From: Tausonia pullulans | Lineage: Eukaryota > Basidiomycota > Tremellomycetes > Cystofilobasidiales > Mrakiaceae | Assembly: GCA_951802195.1 (NCBI GenBank) | Contig: OX637628.1 | Coordinates: forward strand, 1,116,001 to 1,180,000 | Length of the DNA stretch: 64,000 nt | Direction of reading: 5' to 3' | Shown: piece by piece, positions 44,801-56,854 of the stretch | How positions within the stretch are numbered: the stretch's first letter is position 1 | Layout of the letters: the number at the start of each line of letters is the position of its first letter | Notes under the pieces: model-generated | Databases searched by the model: none | The model's input: the letters and a program-made list of their open reading frames with translations, nothing else | What the model was told of the DNA's origin: nothing | Made by a program: the position numbers and the translations under genes

Positions 44801-46476
44801 CTCAACGGATTCTGCGTTGCAGGCGATCTCGTCGAGGCATACCGAGGACATGGATGAGCTGAGGTCGGCGCAGGCACTCGAGACCACCAAGGCAGTCGAG
44901 GCCGCCAGGGTAGGTCGCTGTTCATCGAAGCACCATTGAACGTTCGATGACTGACCGCGGAGCCTTAACGCACAGAACGAGGTCGGCGTAGAGCAATCGA
45001 TCGAGCTCCGCGGCCTTCGGGAGGAGTATGAGCGGACTGTCAAGGAGCTTCGGTGTGTCTGTCGGAGGAGTCCAGTCTTCTCGCGTTCTTGTCAGTTGAC
45101 GGTCTCCTGTCTTCTAGCGACGCCCACGCGAGCGAGACCGAAGCCCTCCGCTCCTCGCACGAGACCATTCAGACTTCACAGGCCGGCGACCACGCCAATG
45201 AGCTCTCGAATGTTCGCCTGGATCTCATGGGTGAGACAATCGCTACTTCTCCTCGAACGTTTTTGCCGGCTCGAGGCTGACGAGGACCACCATCAGCTCA
45301 CAAGCAGGACCTTGCCCGCTCCAAGGCCGAAGTGGAGGCCAACCAGACCGAGCTCGAGGCTCTCCGGGAGGCCCTTGATGCGAGCCGACAGGCTTTGGAG
45401 GAGGCCCGCTCGGTGCCGCCTCAGTCTGAGGAGGACTACTCACAGGTTGATGCGCTCCGCCAGCAGGTCGCAGAGCTCCAGGAGGACCTCGAGGTAGATA
45501 CATCTCAGCTCATCCTTGTCAGGCATAATGAGACGGCGGTGAGCTGACCCTTCTCTCACCACCCATCCAGTCCACCCGCGAATCCGCTCAAATGACCAAG
45601 GACTCGCTCCTCCACGAGCTCGAGGCCGTCCGCGCCAACCAGGCTCGCGACGCCGAGGACTCTGCCCGCACCCGCGCCGCCGATGCCGAGGCGGCCCGCG
45701 TCAAGCTCGAGCAGGAGCTCGCACGTGTCGAGCAGGAGAAGCGACAGCTCACCGAGGAAGTTGAGACCGAGCGCGAAGCTAAGGACCGGGGTGCGTTGTT
45801 AACCCTTCTCTTGCGTGAAGCGTGGATGGAGCTGACATACGGTCATTTACGATTCAGCTCTCGCCCAGATTGCGGAGAAGAACAACGCAAACCTCCGGAC
45901 GCCGCCGGCAAGCCCGAGGGGGGCCATCGACAGCGAAAAGGACGCCAGCCTGCGACAGCTCCACGACGCTCACACCTCCAAGTGAGTCATCTGCTTGTCT
46001 CTTCCATCCTTGTCTCCGACTGACAGTCCTATCCTTCTCCACAGGGTGTCTGAGCTCGAGAGGTGCATTTTACAACGCTCCCTCTTCTTGATTTTTCCAA
46101 CTGACTCTTCGTCCCCTCTCTTGCATGACAGGCAAATTGCTGATCTCCGTGAGCAGGTCGCTGGTGCGACGGCCGAGCGCAATGACACAGAGTCGAAGCT
46201 CCACAGCAAGGCCATGGAGCTTGACCTGATGATGAAGGAGTACGAGGTGCGTAACCTTTCCCTGACCCTCGCGAGCTCTTGGATCTACTCTTAACGTCGA
46301 GACGGTCTCTTTCCCAGCACCTCGAGGGCGAGTTAGACGAGACCAAGGTACGACAGTCGTTCACTTCGTAGTTTCATTCAACCCCAATCTGAACCGGCGT
46401 CCCTTCTGGTTACGTTAATCAGGACGCCCTCAAGAAGGCCCAGGACGACCTCGGCATCCATCCCGAAGAGTTTTAA
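41881..46476 (+). CDS. Large Ala/Ser/Thr-rich coiled-coil protein (unrecognised)
   Basis: No family recognised. The ATG at 41881 opens an acidic N-terminus (ESESAPITREDDDTLA) with several Pro-rich turns, then a motif KKKIGVVGSTVGATRRALDAK just before the first intron. Exon 2 starts at 42770 (phase kept) with a basic Ser/Thr/Ala/Arg linker to about 43540. From 43618 a coiled coil fills the rest: IAALETSLASLQAELA, LKESLERDLAAASE, ERREAKRDLEAAQGDLD, and repeats of HEEKLAAKEAEHKEM / EVEHNEALLSREVEHGE. Short exons of a few turns each join in phase up to HPEEF and the TAA at 46474. The architecture is like a microtubule or cytoskeletal linker (acidic head, basic Ser-rich linker, coiled-coil rod), which is inference. 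About 12 exons. The Lys/Arg/Ser linker could bind microtubules. Confidence 0.8.
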
Positions 46477-46923
46477 ACTCCTTTACCCCTTCCCCACTTC
46501 CTCCATCCTTACCGATCTCCCCTCGCTTGTCGACCCCAGTGCCGGCCGGAGCCTGTCTTATCCCTACATCATCATCATCCGATTTCTAGCTCCTCTCTCA
46601 GCTTCGCATGCCTCTTTCTCCAGACTTGATTCCCGCTTAGCATTTTCTCGCTACCCTACGTTCGCCCCAGGCGAAATTTACTTGTGGAATGCTCATGATT
46701 CGACAGCACAATGTAGCAAATAAGAAGCCGATCGCTGTGGCATTGACCAAACAAACAAGCTTTCAACTCAGGTGCTTCCCATTTGTGGCGCTCTAAGAAC
46801 GGCGGAGGAGGGCCGCCCACCACCTTCCTCCCATTTCCCGCTGGTGACGTTTCACCCATCAAACATCCATCCCACCTCAGTTGGCCGACTGCCTACCCGC
46901 TCTATCTCACGCACGAGAACCTC
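46477..46923. other. Intergenic gap
   Basis: About 450 bp after the coiled-coil gene. CT-rich and AT-richer 3' UTR-like sequence. No gene supported. Confidence 0.35.
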
Positions 46924-48261
46924 ATGCAGCCTCTCCAATCCGCTCCTACCGCCTCCGGCTTCGAAGAAATCGCCGTCGCCCAACAACGTCTCCTCCGTGC
47001 CCTTGCCGATATCGGGCAGCCCGGATTGTCGTCGCCGGCCGACCCAGATACAACAGCCGCAGGTATCCCGTTTTCCACCCGACCGCAGGGCCTTGGCGCA
47101 GTCGGTCCTCTTCAACAAGCCCGGCCCACGGCTGACAGGAGGAGCAGGACCCGCGGAAGGGCGAGGGAGGGGGAGAGGACGAGGGCATGGCAGCCGGCTG
47201 AGGGCAACAATGTTGACAACGGGCATGGTGGATGGGGAATCTCGCGGGTCGATGTGCCCCTGTCTGCGAGTTCTATCGGATGGAAATCGACACCTGCGAG
47301 GTAGGGCAAATTTCTTTGGAGTTGATAGAGTCTTTACACTGAAGACTTGGGATAACGGCGGGTCGGAGCAGGAGCAGGGCGAGCAGCGTGAGGAATAAAA
47401 GTGGAGCGAGGCCGCAAAGGAGCCTCATCGTCACAAATGGTGGCAACAGCGCTGGTCTGATCTCGGGCCTTCGTACACCCGTTGAGATGTGAGAACCAAG
47501 CTATACGTGTCAATGGAGGGAGGAAGGACCTGTAGGCGGGAGCGTTCGTAGACCACTAACGATGGATTCCTGCCACTTCTTCCTGGCAGGTGGTCGGACC
47601 AGGATGGTCATTCGTGAGTGCTTCTGGACAATTCATCAACCTTCTGAAGCATCGTTCAAATCCAATCCTTCTTCGTCATAGGAAGCCGTCGAGACGCAAG
47701 CGGTTGTTCCCAAACAGAGGACGACCGGCTCACGTCGCCCAGTTCGTCCGCTCCCAGTGTCTTCTCCACCTAAGGGCTTCCCTGACACTTTTGCTCTCCG
47801 CTACTTCGCTTAGATCGGACAAACCCTTAGGCCTATCTATGAAACTATCTACCGAGCAAGATGGCACTGGTTGGACGTGCGTTCCTCGGACTTCAAGCCT
47901 TCTTGCTCGGCGGCTTATGAGCGTATTTCTTGCTCGTACAGGCTCCCGGAGAAGAATGAACTAAAGGAGGAGAAAACTCCTTGGAATCTTGTCGAGGATA
48001 CTGAGCGCGAGCTGAGAGAGCGAATCCACAATGCCAGTCTACCGCCCATCTGTGCGCTTGGCCGCCCTAGATATCGCTGAGTTTCTCCCCCTACTCAAAC
48101 GCTAGTGGCTTCAAGGTACTAAAAACGCCGAAACCAGGAAGGAAGAGGTCGACCGCATGCTGCCGAGCGGGGCGGCCGTCGAGCGCCGGGCCATGATTCG
48201 AGGCGAAGAGGTCCCAGACACCATGGTGCGGTCGTTCCTCTCGGACAGGTTGGGTTGCTGA
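46924..48261 (+). CDS. Candidate multi-exon gene, unrecognised
   Basis: The family is not recognised and the model is uncertain in the middle. The last part is best: from 47813, ETIYRARWHWLDVRSSDFK, then CSYRLPEKNELKEEKTP and ELRERIHNASLPPIC. A GTGCGC donor and a CTTCAAG acceptor then join in phase to TKNAETRKEEVDRMLPSGAA and VERRAMIRGEEVPDTMVRSF, stop at 48259-48261. Its charged, low-complexity-free composition reads as coding. A possible first exon (46924, starting MQPLQSAPTASGFEEI) is Ala/Pro/Arg-rich and ends at a GTAGGG donor. Phases between 47300 and 47813 do not yet agree. It could also be a decayed gene. EMC4 follows on the same strand 355 bp downstream. Confidence 0.35.
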
Positions 48262-48615
48262 TGAGGACTAGACGAAGCGAGAGCTTCTTGTTGTTTCTTC
48301 TCATTGTGTGGCTTCGTCTTTTGCCTGCGGAACTCTAGGTTTTTTCGCATGTCATTTCTTGAATCACAGCTTTGCGATGCTACCTTCAGGCTCCCGCGCG
48401 GACACGCCAGGTCTTCACGCCAGATCGAAGCATTCTCAAGATTTAATGAAAGTCTGAATTTCATTATATAGCAGTACACAAGCAGTATGAGGTTGTGCAT
48501 CACGGCACAATCCGAACCTCGCTAAACCTCAAGCCCCTCGGATCCCGCCGAGCCGGGCTGCATCCCAACGACCACTTCCCCTTCGCCCGGCTATCCGTCT
48601 TCGACGCTGCTGAAG
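48262..48615. other. Short gap before EMC4
   Basis: About 350 bp. AT-richer in the middle with ACAAGCAGTATGAGGTT. A minus-strand open frame here has no family resemblance. No gene is called. Confidence 0.3.
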
Positions 48616-49823
48616 ATGGCCCCCACTTGCTCCCCTTGGCATCTCAACTATGCCGTTTCCTCCTCCTCCTCCAAGCGAGTAATGGTCGTTCTTTTCACCC
48701 TCCAACCGGGCTATACTGATGGACATGCACCCACGCTTGCGTACTCATCCTCCTCGATATTAGAGCGCTCCAGCTTCCTTCTCCCCCAGGAGCCGACCTT
48801 TCGATCTCCAAAACCCACAAGGTGAGCTGTACCTACTTGTGCTGTCGTCAGAGCCTCTCTGGGCTTCTTCATCTGACTATAACACGGCGCCGCTTTCCCG
48901 ATGCACAGAGCGTCACATCCACTCGTCCCAAAGCCGCCCTAAACGCGGCTATCAACCCAATGGAGGATCCTCTGGCTGCCCTTGGCTTTGCACCGTCATC
49001 GTTGAGGATGAAGCGGGCTTGGGACTTCGCGATCTCTCCGGCCAAAGTGCGTCTCGTCGCGCGTTGACGCGCTCGCTGGCCGCGTGTCCCCGATTCCATT
49101 GTCGTCTGCTGATCACGCCGTCTGCTCTCCTTTAATTGGGTATTGGGTCAAACGCTCAGAGCTTGCCGATGCAGGCCTTCATGCTCTATATGTCTGGCTC
49201 AGGCGTCCAGATCTTCTCGATGGGCACCGTCTGGATGCTCCTCAGCAACCCAGTCACGGCCGTTTCCAAGCTCAACACCGGTGAGTGGACATTATGAAAG
49301 CGTTCATTATGTCTCGATTTCCTCAGAGACGCTTTTTGGCTGCTTTGTTGAGATGCTTCGAAGTTCACCCTATTGCCTCACTTCCTCCTTCTCTCACCGG
49401 GACTGACCCGTCCTTCTCTCGCTCATTCTCGCCTTCACCAGTGTTCACTCCCTTTGAGCGTGGCCCGACAGCTAAGGAGGACGAGGACACCGAATCGCTT
49501 CTCATGCCCAAGCTCATGTTTATCTTCTGCCAGTGCCTCACGTGCGTCTCTCTCCGTTGCTCGTCGGGCACAGGCACCGGCTCATCGTCGGCTGACCTCA
49601 TACCCAAACAGGCTGGCGCTTGGCCTCTGGAAGTGCAACCAGATGGGCCTCATTCCGACGGGCTCGGCGGACTTTCTCGCCTTTGAGACGCGTGGACCGG
49701 TTCGTTCCTGGCCTCTGGGGAGTTGATGCTGTCGGAGATGGCCGGCCAGCTGACAGTGTTTGGTTTGTTGTGGGTCAGGCCCCGGAGAAGGCTTACTTTC
49801 CAGCCACCAGCTGGGGGCGATGA
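48616..49823 (+). CDS. EMC4: ER membrane protein complex subunit 4
   Basis: Part of the EMC, an ER insertase for tail-anchored and multi-span proteins. The ATG at 48616 gives PWHLNYAVSSSSSK, matching the PW-LDY opening of EMC4. After 48916 the core is clear: LRMKRAWDFAISPAK, SLPMQAFMLYMSGSGVQI, FSMGTVWMLLSNPVTA (first span), then FERGPTAKEDEDTESLLMPK, LMFIFCQCLTLALGLWKCNQ (second span) and MGLIPTGSADFLAFE. The last exon (APEKAYFPATSWGR) joins in phase with a stop at 49821-49823. Odd: the exon between 48794 and 48815 should read LPSPPGADLSISKTHK, but no GT-AG pair connects it in phase to the first exon, so the N-terminal splice is unresolved. Confidence 0.83.
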
Positions 49824-50163
49824 GCGGAGTTCTTGTTCAGGAGGAAGAGATAGAAGGGTATGAGCGGGAGGGGGCGGAGCTGGGCGATATCGATCACGCG
49901 CTCGCATGCGAAGTAACAGAGGCGCAAGAGTCGCGCTGTACGATGATATGTCTATCTGGACTTGAACATATTGTCTCCCCCCTTGCCCCCGAAGGATGGG
50001 GTGAGCCCTTGGAGAGAAGCCCAGCTCCCTGTCTCAGGGAGGTCCGGGCGTCGGCATCGGCCCGCGACGTCGCGTTGTCGTCACGACTCCTCGACCCAGC
50101 TGCCCCTCAACCATCACCCACCTTGGAGTCCTTCCCCCCTCCGGCCCATCCCCACGCCCAAGC
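49824..50163. other. Short gap before LRR gene
   Basis: 340 bp between two plus-strand genes, with a CCCTTGAGAG/CT-rich mix. Nothing else is seen. Confidence 0.3.
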
Positions 50164-53100
50164 ATGGCGCCCGCTCTCCCCCAGCTGCCAGCAGGCACCA
50201 TCCCCGGTGACACGTACCTCACGCAACTCTCCGCCCGCATCCAACGCGACGCCACTCGACTCTCTCAGCCGCCCTTCCCCTCGCGGTCTCGTCGGCCAAC
50301 GCCAGCCCCCACGTCCTCTCTCTTCGGTGGTGGAAGCAGCAGCCGACCAGGTCCGGCGCCGCTCCCGCTCATCCTCACGCCGCAGGAGCTGTTTTACCTC
50401 CTCCTCCGGTTTCAGGCCATCGGCATCGCCGTCGGTGAGCTCGACCGCCGGATCGAGGCTGATGCGAGAGCAAGAGTAGCCGTTGTTGGCGGCGCCAACG
50501 ACCGAAGCGAGACCGCAAGCTTCCGAAGCGTCGCTGCGAGCGTCACAGGGAGCTTGAGCAGTCTTGGTGGCTGGTGGGGGAGCAGCAAGATTAGGGATCC
50601 AGGTGAGGACAGTCAAACGCGCTCTGGCCGTGTCCGCCGACGACCAACCCCTCGCCGGCGCGTGCTGACTTTCAAACAACTCTTGACTTGGGGCGCACTC
50701 AGATACCGAGCTCAAACTAATCTACTCGGCCTTAACCAAAATGCCATCACTTCTACTTCGTGCGCCAACGCTTGGGTCGCCGAGGATCCTCGAGATGGGC
50801 GTTGAGGCATCAACCCCTCTCGACACGGCGCTCCCACTTGTCATCTTCAAGAACCTTCAGTCGTGGGTCTTTTTGAGGGCAGACTCAACTGTGCTTGGCG
50901 TCTCATCATTGACATGACTTGGCCCTGCACGTCCGCCTCGGGTGCTTCTCGTCCCACCATCAGTCTAGAGCTTCAAGGCGTCCCTGTCGCCGGGCTCCTG
51001 CTCTCGGGATCCTACAGCCTCCGCGGACTCATAATCAAAGAAGTCGATCCTCCCTTAGAAGATGCGGACGAGAATGGTGGCTGGCTCGGCGTGGCACTCC
51101 TCATCCCAGAGGGCGCGACGGACGAGGAATCCCTCCTCGCGAGTGCGAGGCGGCGAGGCGCCCAGCAGCTTGCGCTGGGCGGACAGACGACGCGGTTAAG
51201 ACAGCCGAGTTCGGCCTCGGCGGTCATGGCTGCGTACCTTGAGGAAGGCGAGGACAGTGGAACGACACAGTCGTCGACGGACCGCGCCGCCGCCGCCAAT
51301 GGTACACCCTCGCCGACGCCTGCGCCGACATCTGTCAGCGGAGACGCCCCTGCCATCTTGCCCAACCAGATCCGACTCGTCCCGAAATTCCCGCACCTCT
51401 CTCATCTCGCCCTGCCGGCTCTCTCACTGATATCTTTCCCCGCGCTCCGGCTCCCCTCACTCGTCTCGCTCGACCTTTCCAAGAACCTCCTCGTCTCTCT
51501 CCCACCAACGTTCGCCCTCCTTCCGAACCTCCGCTCCCTCAACCTCGAGGGAAACATGCTCGCCTCCCTCCGTGGGGCAGCGGACGTCCTTCCTCCCGTT
51601 CACCTCCGGGTGCTCAACCTCGACGGCAACCGCATCGCCAACCTTCACGGTCTCGCCGATCTAAGCGCACTTGAGCGGCTCAGCGTCAGAGACAATGAGC
51701 TCGACGAGTCGCTCGAGCTCTCGCGGCTCGTCCCTCTGACAAACCTTCGTGAACTTCATGTCCGACCGAACCCCTTTGAGGAGAACTCGCCCGCGGAGGA
51801 CGAATGGCGCGTCCGGCTTTGGGAAGCATACGCCCGCGAGGGTCGTGCTGAAGCAGAATGTCCCAAGGTCGACGGCGAGAACATCAGCTGGTCAGAACGT
51901 CGGCGGATGAGGGTCCCCTTCCGGAGCCAACGGTCGATGCCGCCGCCACCTCCAATGGCAGCTCAAGCGGCACCTTCCCCAGCACCTGCCGTTGTCCGGC
52001 ATGCCCACTCTAGACCTCCGCCTCCGGCGCCTGTCGGCCTGAAGAAGCCCAGCGGACGCTCTGCTTCTCCGGCTGACGCGGACGTCTTTGGCTCGTCGCC
52101 CATTCCTGGAGCGACAACTTCCTCCTATTCATCCGCTCGGGCTCGCGCTTCTTCAGGGGGGCAACGTTTCAAGTCCCCTCCTGCTAAAGCGGCCCAAGCC
52201 CAGACTGGCCCCATCACCACCGGCGTCTCCTCTTCCAATGCGACTGTTTCGGGCGGTCCGCTCATCGTCCCGACCGCACCGAGACGTAAGCGCCGCCAGA
52301 AGCGGATTGTCGACCTCGACGGCGGGGCAGCTGGCACTGGCACTGAGGACAGCGGCACGACCGACCTGTCAGGTCTCTCGGAGGATGATCTTCAGTCTCC
52401 GCCGAGCTCGAAGACGGCAGGTGGAGCCCGACGGAACAATCGCCATCGCCGGGAGGCGAGCGCGCGTAGCGTCGCGTCGTCGAGCGCCGCCGGCGGTATG
52501 AGCAAGCGGACGTCTTTGCTAATGGAAGCAACGACGAAGGATATTATGGTACCGACCGCTAAGAAGGCTCTCAACGACGACCCCTGCTCTTTTGCCTCTC
52601 CTGTCGCTGCAGCCCCGCCTTCGTCGTCCCCACCTCCCGACGTCTCCGACGCTCATATGACTCGTCATCCAACAACCATCACAGAGCGATCTGAGCCGTC
52701 GGTGTCCTCCCTCTCCCTCGGCCGTGCAAGCGGGTCCAAGCTCCGGTATCCTCCCTCGTCACCCTCGCATTCATCTCTTCGCGTCAAGAAGTCTTCGTCC
52801 GAAGCGAGGCGGTCCCGGTTCTCTGCGAGCGTATACGAGCCCAGTTCGTCAATGCTGCTAGAGGTTCGTGCTATTCTTTTCTCCTCGCTTTCTTTCTTGC
52901 TCGAGGCCCACTAAAGTTTGACTCCACCTACCACACGTAGACCGCAGACCCGGCTCTGATAGCCGCAGGCTCAGAGGACGTCGAGTCACCTGAAGCCTTC
53001 CGCCGTCGGCTCGAAGCCATGCGCACCGAAGTCGGCGACTCGTGGCTTCGCGTCCTGAGCGCAGGCGGTCAAGACACATCGACGGCGACAACACCGCCTC

Positions 53101-53300
53101 CTTTAGCAAGAGGAAAAGAAGAGGAGCGCCTTTTGCTGCCGAACGAGTCTTCTGCAATCTGGGAGGAGGAGGAGAGCAACAAGGAGCAGGGCGGGGCTGG
53201 GTCGATCAACGCGGGCGTTGGAGAGGGTGTTAAGATTACGAGGGTCGAACCGAGGCGGAAGACGGGCAAGGGGAAGAAGAAGGGGCGGGCTGCCGTCTGA
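50164..53300 (+). CDS. Conserved fungal leucine-rich repeat protein
   Basis: A widespread but poorly studied fungal LRR protein. The ATG at 50164 is followed by a conserved helix LTPQELFYLLLRFQAIGIAVG ending in LDRRIEADAR, recalled from ascomycete homologues that start LSPEELFYLFSRFE. An exon then gives ELKLIYSALTKMP and PLDTALPLVIFKNLQS. An intron at about 50868-50970 joins S to LELQGVPVAGLLLSG in phase. The repeat region carries LPSLVSLDLSKNLLVSLP, LPNLRSLNLEGNMLASL, LRVLNLDGNRIANLHG and LERLSVRDNELDE, then PNPFEENSPAEDEWRVRLW, a typical cap. The C-terminal half is Ser/Pro/Arg-rich and disordered. The last exon (TADPALIAAGSEDVES, then EAFRRRLEAMRTEVGDSWL) is again conserved. Scaffold role is inferred. 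Confidence 0.8.
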
Positions 53301-54251
53301 GTCAGGGCAGGCTGGGGAGAGACGGGAGGGAATGTCATGACAGCGTAAATGGAAAGGTGTCAACATTGGTTCCAAGCTTGGGATGAAGAGATGAGAAGAA
53401 GAAAACGGCATCGCATAAAATCCAGCTGTGAGAACTTGTGTCCCAAAGACCTACGCTACCCGTTGAATCAGGACTGTGTGCTTCCGGGGACGAGCCCAGT
53501 GAGGCGCTTCACCAGGATTTGGCCTGCGAAGGCATAATTGCCGAGGTATCAAGAAAAAAGTGCATCGAGAAGCTTGTCCGGAGATGTCCGACTCTCAAAC
53601 ACGACCTGTCATCAGAGACCATCCGTTTCTGAGTGTGTATAGATGCATGAGACCGAGGCGAGACGCGACTCACAGATCTGAGCGCTGACTTCCTCCTTCC
53701 CAGTTCACCTCTTGAGGAGCCATGTTTCATGAGGCGCAGAGAAAGATTCCTTGCGACTAGATCGTGCTCGGGAATCAGGGGCCAGTTGCTCATATCAGTG
53801 GTATCTTGGCAGTGGGTGTGTCGCTTAGGGAGGAAGAATCCTCTTGAAGTGGTGACCATTGTCGATGTGTTGACGAGAGGCTGGTTGTGCGAGTATTGAG
53901 GGACGAGAAGGCAAAGGGAGTCCGCGGTCGAGTGACCGAGGACCTTGGAAGGCTAGACTGTTACTATCTGGAGATGAGAGGGGGAGCTGCGACACAGCTC
54001 ACAGAAGAAGATAGGGTAGGAGACATTCGAGATCAACGGGTGCTTCACATGTGATGCAGTAGCACTTGAAGCTCTGCTTTCTGTGTCTGGTCTCTGCCAC
54101 CCTCCCTCCTAATTCCGCAACTCCTCTCCTTCTCTTACCCGCCGTCGATGTTGGGGGATAAAAAAACAGCAAATCCATGAAACCCAAGATAAAAACCCGA
54201 AAAAGCAAGCAACCGAAAAGCACGCTGTCCATCTTTTCCTCTTCTTCCTCA
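53301..54251. other. Convergent gap of about 950 bp
   Basis: Between the LRR gene and the end of the fucosyltransferase-like gene. A minus-strand frame at 53859-53509 contains an ideal GTGAGT...CTCAG unit of 45 bp, which splits it into exons in phase, but the product has no family resemblance. I do not call it. The remainder resembles 3' UTR sequence. Confidence 0.3.
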
Positions 54252-56854
54252 TCAGGGCGACAGCCGCCGAGGACCTTGCCGTTCCTTCTTCACTCCAGTG
54301 GGAGCGAGAGGCAGCCCTCCCTCCGTGCCATCCGCCGGGAGATTGAGCTCGATGCGGTCGAGCATGCCGACGAGCGCCGTCTCGCCTTGGTTCCAGTCGA
54401 TGACCCTTCGCTTGGCAAGGATGCTCACTGTGGCGCAATGCGAAGTAGAACATCAGTCAGCTCTTCTCCCGGTGACACAAAGAGAGAAGAGGGCCCACTC
54501 GTGCTGTCTTCCGTCCCGACGAAGCCCATACCGAGGGAGAGAACGACGTTGTCGACGAGAGTCGCCTCCCATGGCCCGTACTTCTCGGCCGTCTGCAGCT
54601 TCTCGTGGTCTATGTAGTGCCATCCGAGGTGATGAAGGTTCTCGAGCATCCTGCAGCGCAGGCACACAAGAGAGGGAGAGAAAGAAGAGTCAAAACAGGC
54701 TAAGGTGGCACACGACGGGCGGGCGGGCTGCGCACTTGGCCGAATTGTCATCGGTCGCGACCAGGACCGGGTAGGTGTCCACGTTGGTGTGACCCCGAGC
54801 TCGGAGACGCTCGCGGATCGCCTTGAGGCGGTGGGCAAAGTAGACGATGTCGAAACTGGCGGGCGGAGGGCGACGTGTCGTCGGTGTCTCGTCAGCGGTC
54901 GCTTCAAGTCTTCTCTCGCTAGCAGCATATGCGCGGCACTCACCAAGGCGAAAGGTAGCCAGGGCAGCCGCTGTCTAAGACGCGCCGGAATTGAATAAGT
55001 TAAGAAGTTCAGATGGAACCACTACGAAGGCTCAAACGTGGCTTTGAGACTGACTGGAGAGCAGGTCGCCGTGCCGGAGGTGAACCGTGAGGATCGCCGG
55101 ATTAGCCGCATCGCTGCGCATGCCGAGAACGCTCTTAACGAGGTTCCAGGCCGACGTCTCTCTCTCGCGGGTAAACCGAAGGTGCTTTCCGACGGTGAAC
55201 CACGGGCCAAACTCTGTGGGGGGAATCGATGAGCCTCGCGATCCTACCGAACCAAGCGAGCGAGAGTGACCCACCGTTGTTCCAGTGTCCCCTCCCTCCA
55301 AGCTCGCCCTTGTACATCGACCGCACCTCCTCCCCGTGCGTGCTTGCGAAATACAGCAAGTCGAACGCGACGAGTTGGCCCGGTCCTCCAGCCGGCGATA
55401 TCCAGTGACCGTTCGAGAAGCCGAGGAACTCGTCGGCGGTCTTGTTGGCGACATCTTTGGACTTCCAGCCGAGAATCTGCTGGCCGAGCATGCTCTTCTC
55501 CACTGAGTCGGCATCCTTTGGAAGATACGTAAGGATGATGTTGTTATCCGGCAGGGAGAGCAAGTTGGCAATGGATGGGAGGAGCACGTGGTTCGGCGAG
55601 TAGTCGGACGTCGAGAACAGCGAGGCAGGGAGGGGGGTGTAGATGGGTTCTGCAGGTGGCGAGAAAGCGTCTCGTTAGCACAAGATTCTCAGGCCGTCGA
55701 GCGCCTTGTCCTCGCTTCGACTCACCCAGGTCGTAGTACTTGAGCGCGGCCAGGCCGAGCTCGTTCTGGTGGGGCGGCATTCGCTGTCAGAGCAGGCCAA
55801 TGATCCACCGTGAGCGCCACGGACTCACGCCCTTGTATTGCTGCTGCCAAATACCCCACACCGGGATCTTCTCCCTGTTCGTGATCCGGTCGACAGCATC
55901 CGGCACAGGCTTGCTGTTGTCCCACTCATCAAGCCACGTCCCTCCCTCACCGTCATAGCCCGGCACGCCGTCCTTGAGCTCATGCCACTCGACGACACCC
56001 CAGCCCATGGTCGCCGCGAACCTGTCGAGGTCGTACACCTGCGAGGCCCGCAGGACAGGCGCATCCTTCGACCGAAGGTGGGCGAAGTGGGGGGTGAACG
56101 GTGGGAGGACGGGGATGTGCTGGGTGGTCGTGGTAGAGAGAAGGTGGGCAAGGTGTAGGAGGTTGAGGAGCTCAAAGACTTGGTTGTTCCAGCCGGAAGC
56201 CCTGAAGAGGAGGGAGAGAAACGTCAGGTGTCTGTCTGATGAGAGGAAAGGGACAAGAGCATAGGAGGCAAGGCGTCGGCGCCGGCCGAGGGGGGGAGAA
56301 CGCGCCGTCCCGACGCGACAACAGAGAAAGGAGAAGAGAGGCGACGCACTGGAAGCCCGTAATGTAGTGACGATCCGGGAGCTGGCGAAGACATAGGTAG
56401 GCCTCGTCAGCACATAAAGATAGAAATGCGTTGAAGAAGAAGGAAAGGCCGCACTAGGTTGTCTTTGATACCGTGAGGCGCGAGAGTGAGACAAGCAAGC
56501 GAGTGCCGGATTAGAGCAACCGTCAGCCAGAAGAGAGCAGACGTAGTCGAGTGCAAAGACGGCACCTTTGTAGCTCTTCGGATGTCTTGTGCTGTTGGAT
56601 CTCAGCAAGCCCTCGCTCGCCTTCGGATATACCTTTTCGCCGCCGCCGAGGTGAAGGAAGTCGAGGGACGCCTTGACTTTCTGTTGGCTCGTGGGTGCGG
56701 TGGCGTATAAGACGGCCGAGAGCGCAAGGAGGCCAAAGGTAACGACGAGCCAGCGCCGGGGGACCTTCATAGGGCCGGTGGGCGAGGACAACGTCGGCGA
56801 GGATGGTGGAGGAGACCTCCGGCCACCCGGGGTGGTTGGAATGCGGGTGTACAT
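54252..56854 (-). CDS. O-fucosyltransferase-like type II membrane protein
   Basis: Likely a Golgi glycosyltransferase of the GDP-fucose O-fucosyltransferase superfamily; donor and acceptor are unproved. The ATG at 56854 opens a short Pro-rich tail followed by a signal anchor (WLVVTFGLLALSAVLYATAP), as in type II Golgi enzymes. A lumenal domain follows with GWNNQVFELLNLLHLAHLLS (the N-terminal GG/N-Q-L motif), PVLPPFTPHFAHLRSKDAPV, NEREKIPVWGIWQQQ-type sequence, LTVHLRHGDLLSS (the family H-R-GD motif), DIVYFAHRLKAIRERLRARG, PVLVATDDNSA, and the C-terminal GFVGTEDSTMSILAKRRV (the GT-ST motif), joined in phase by a donor at about 54516. About nine exons. Stop at 54252. The family resembles the fungal CigA-type proteins. 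Confidence 0.72.

Noticed and set aside
53509-53859. Minus-strand frame with an ideal 45-bp GTGAGT...CTCAG intron
   Set aside because: No family resemblance, the intron is a multiple of three (frame is open anyway), and it sits in a plain 3' flank.
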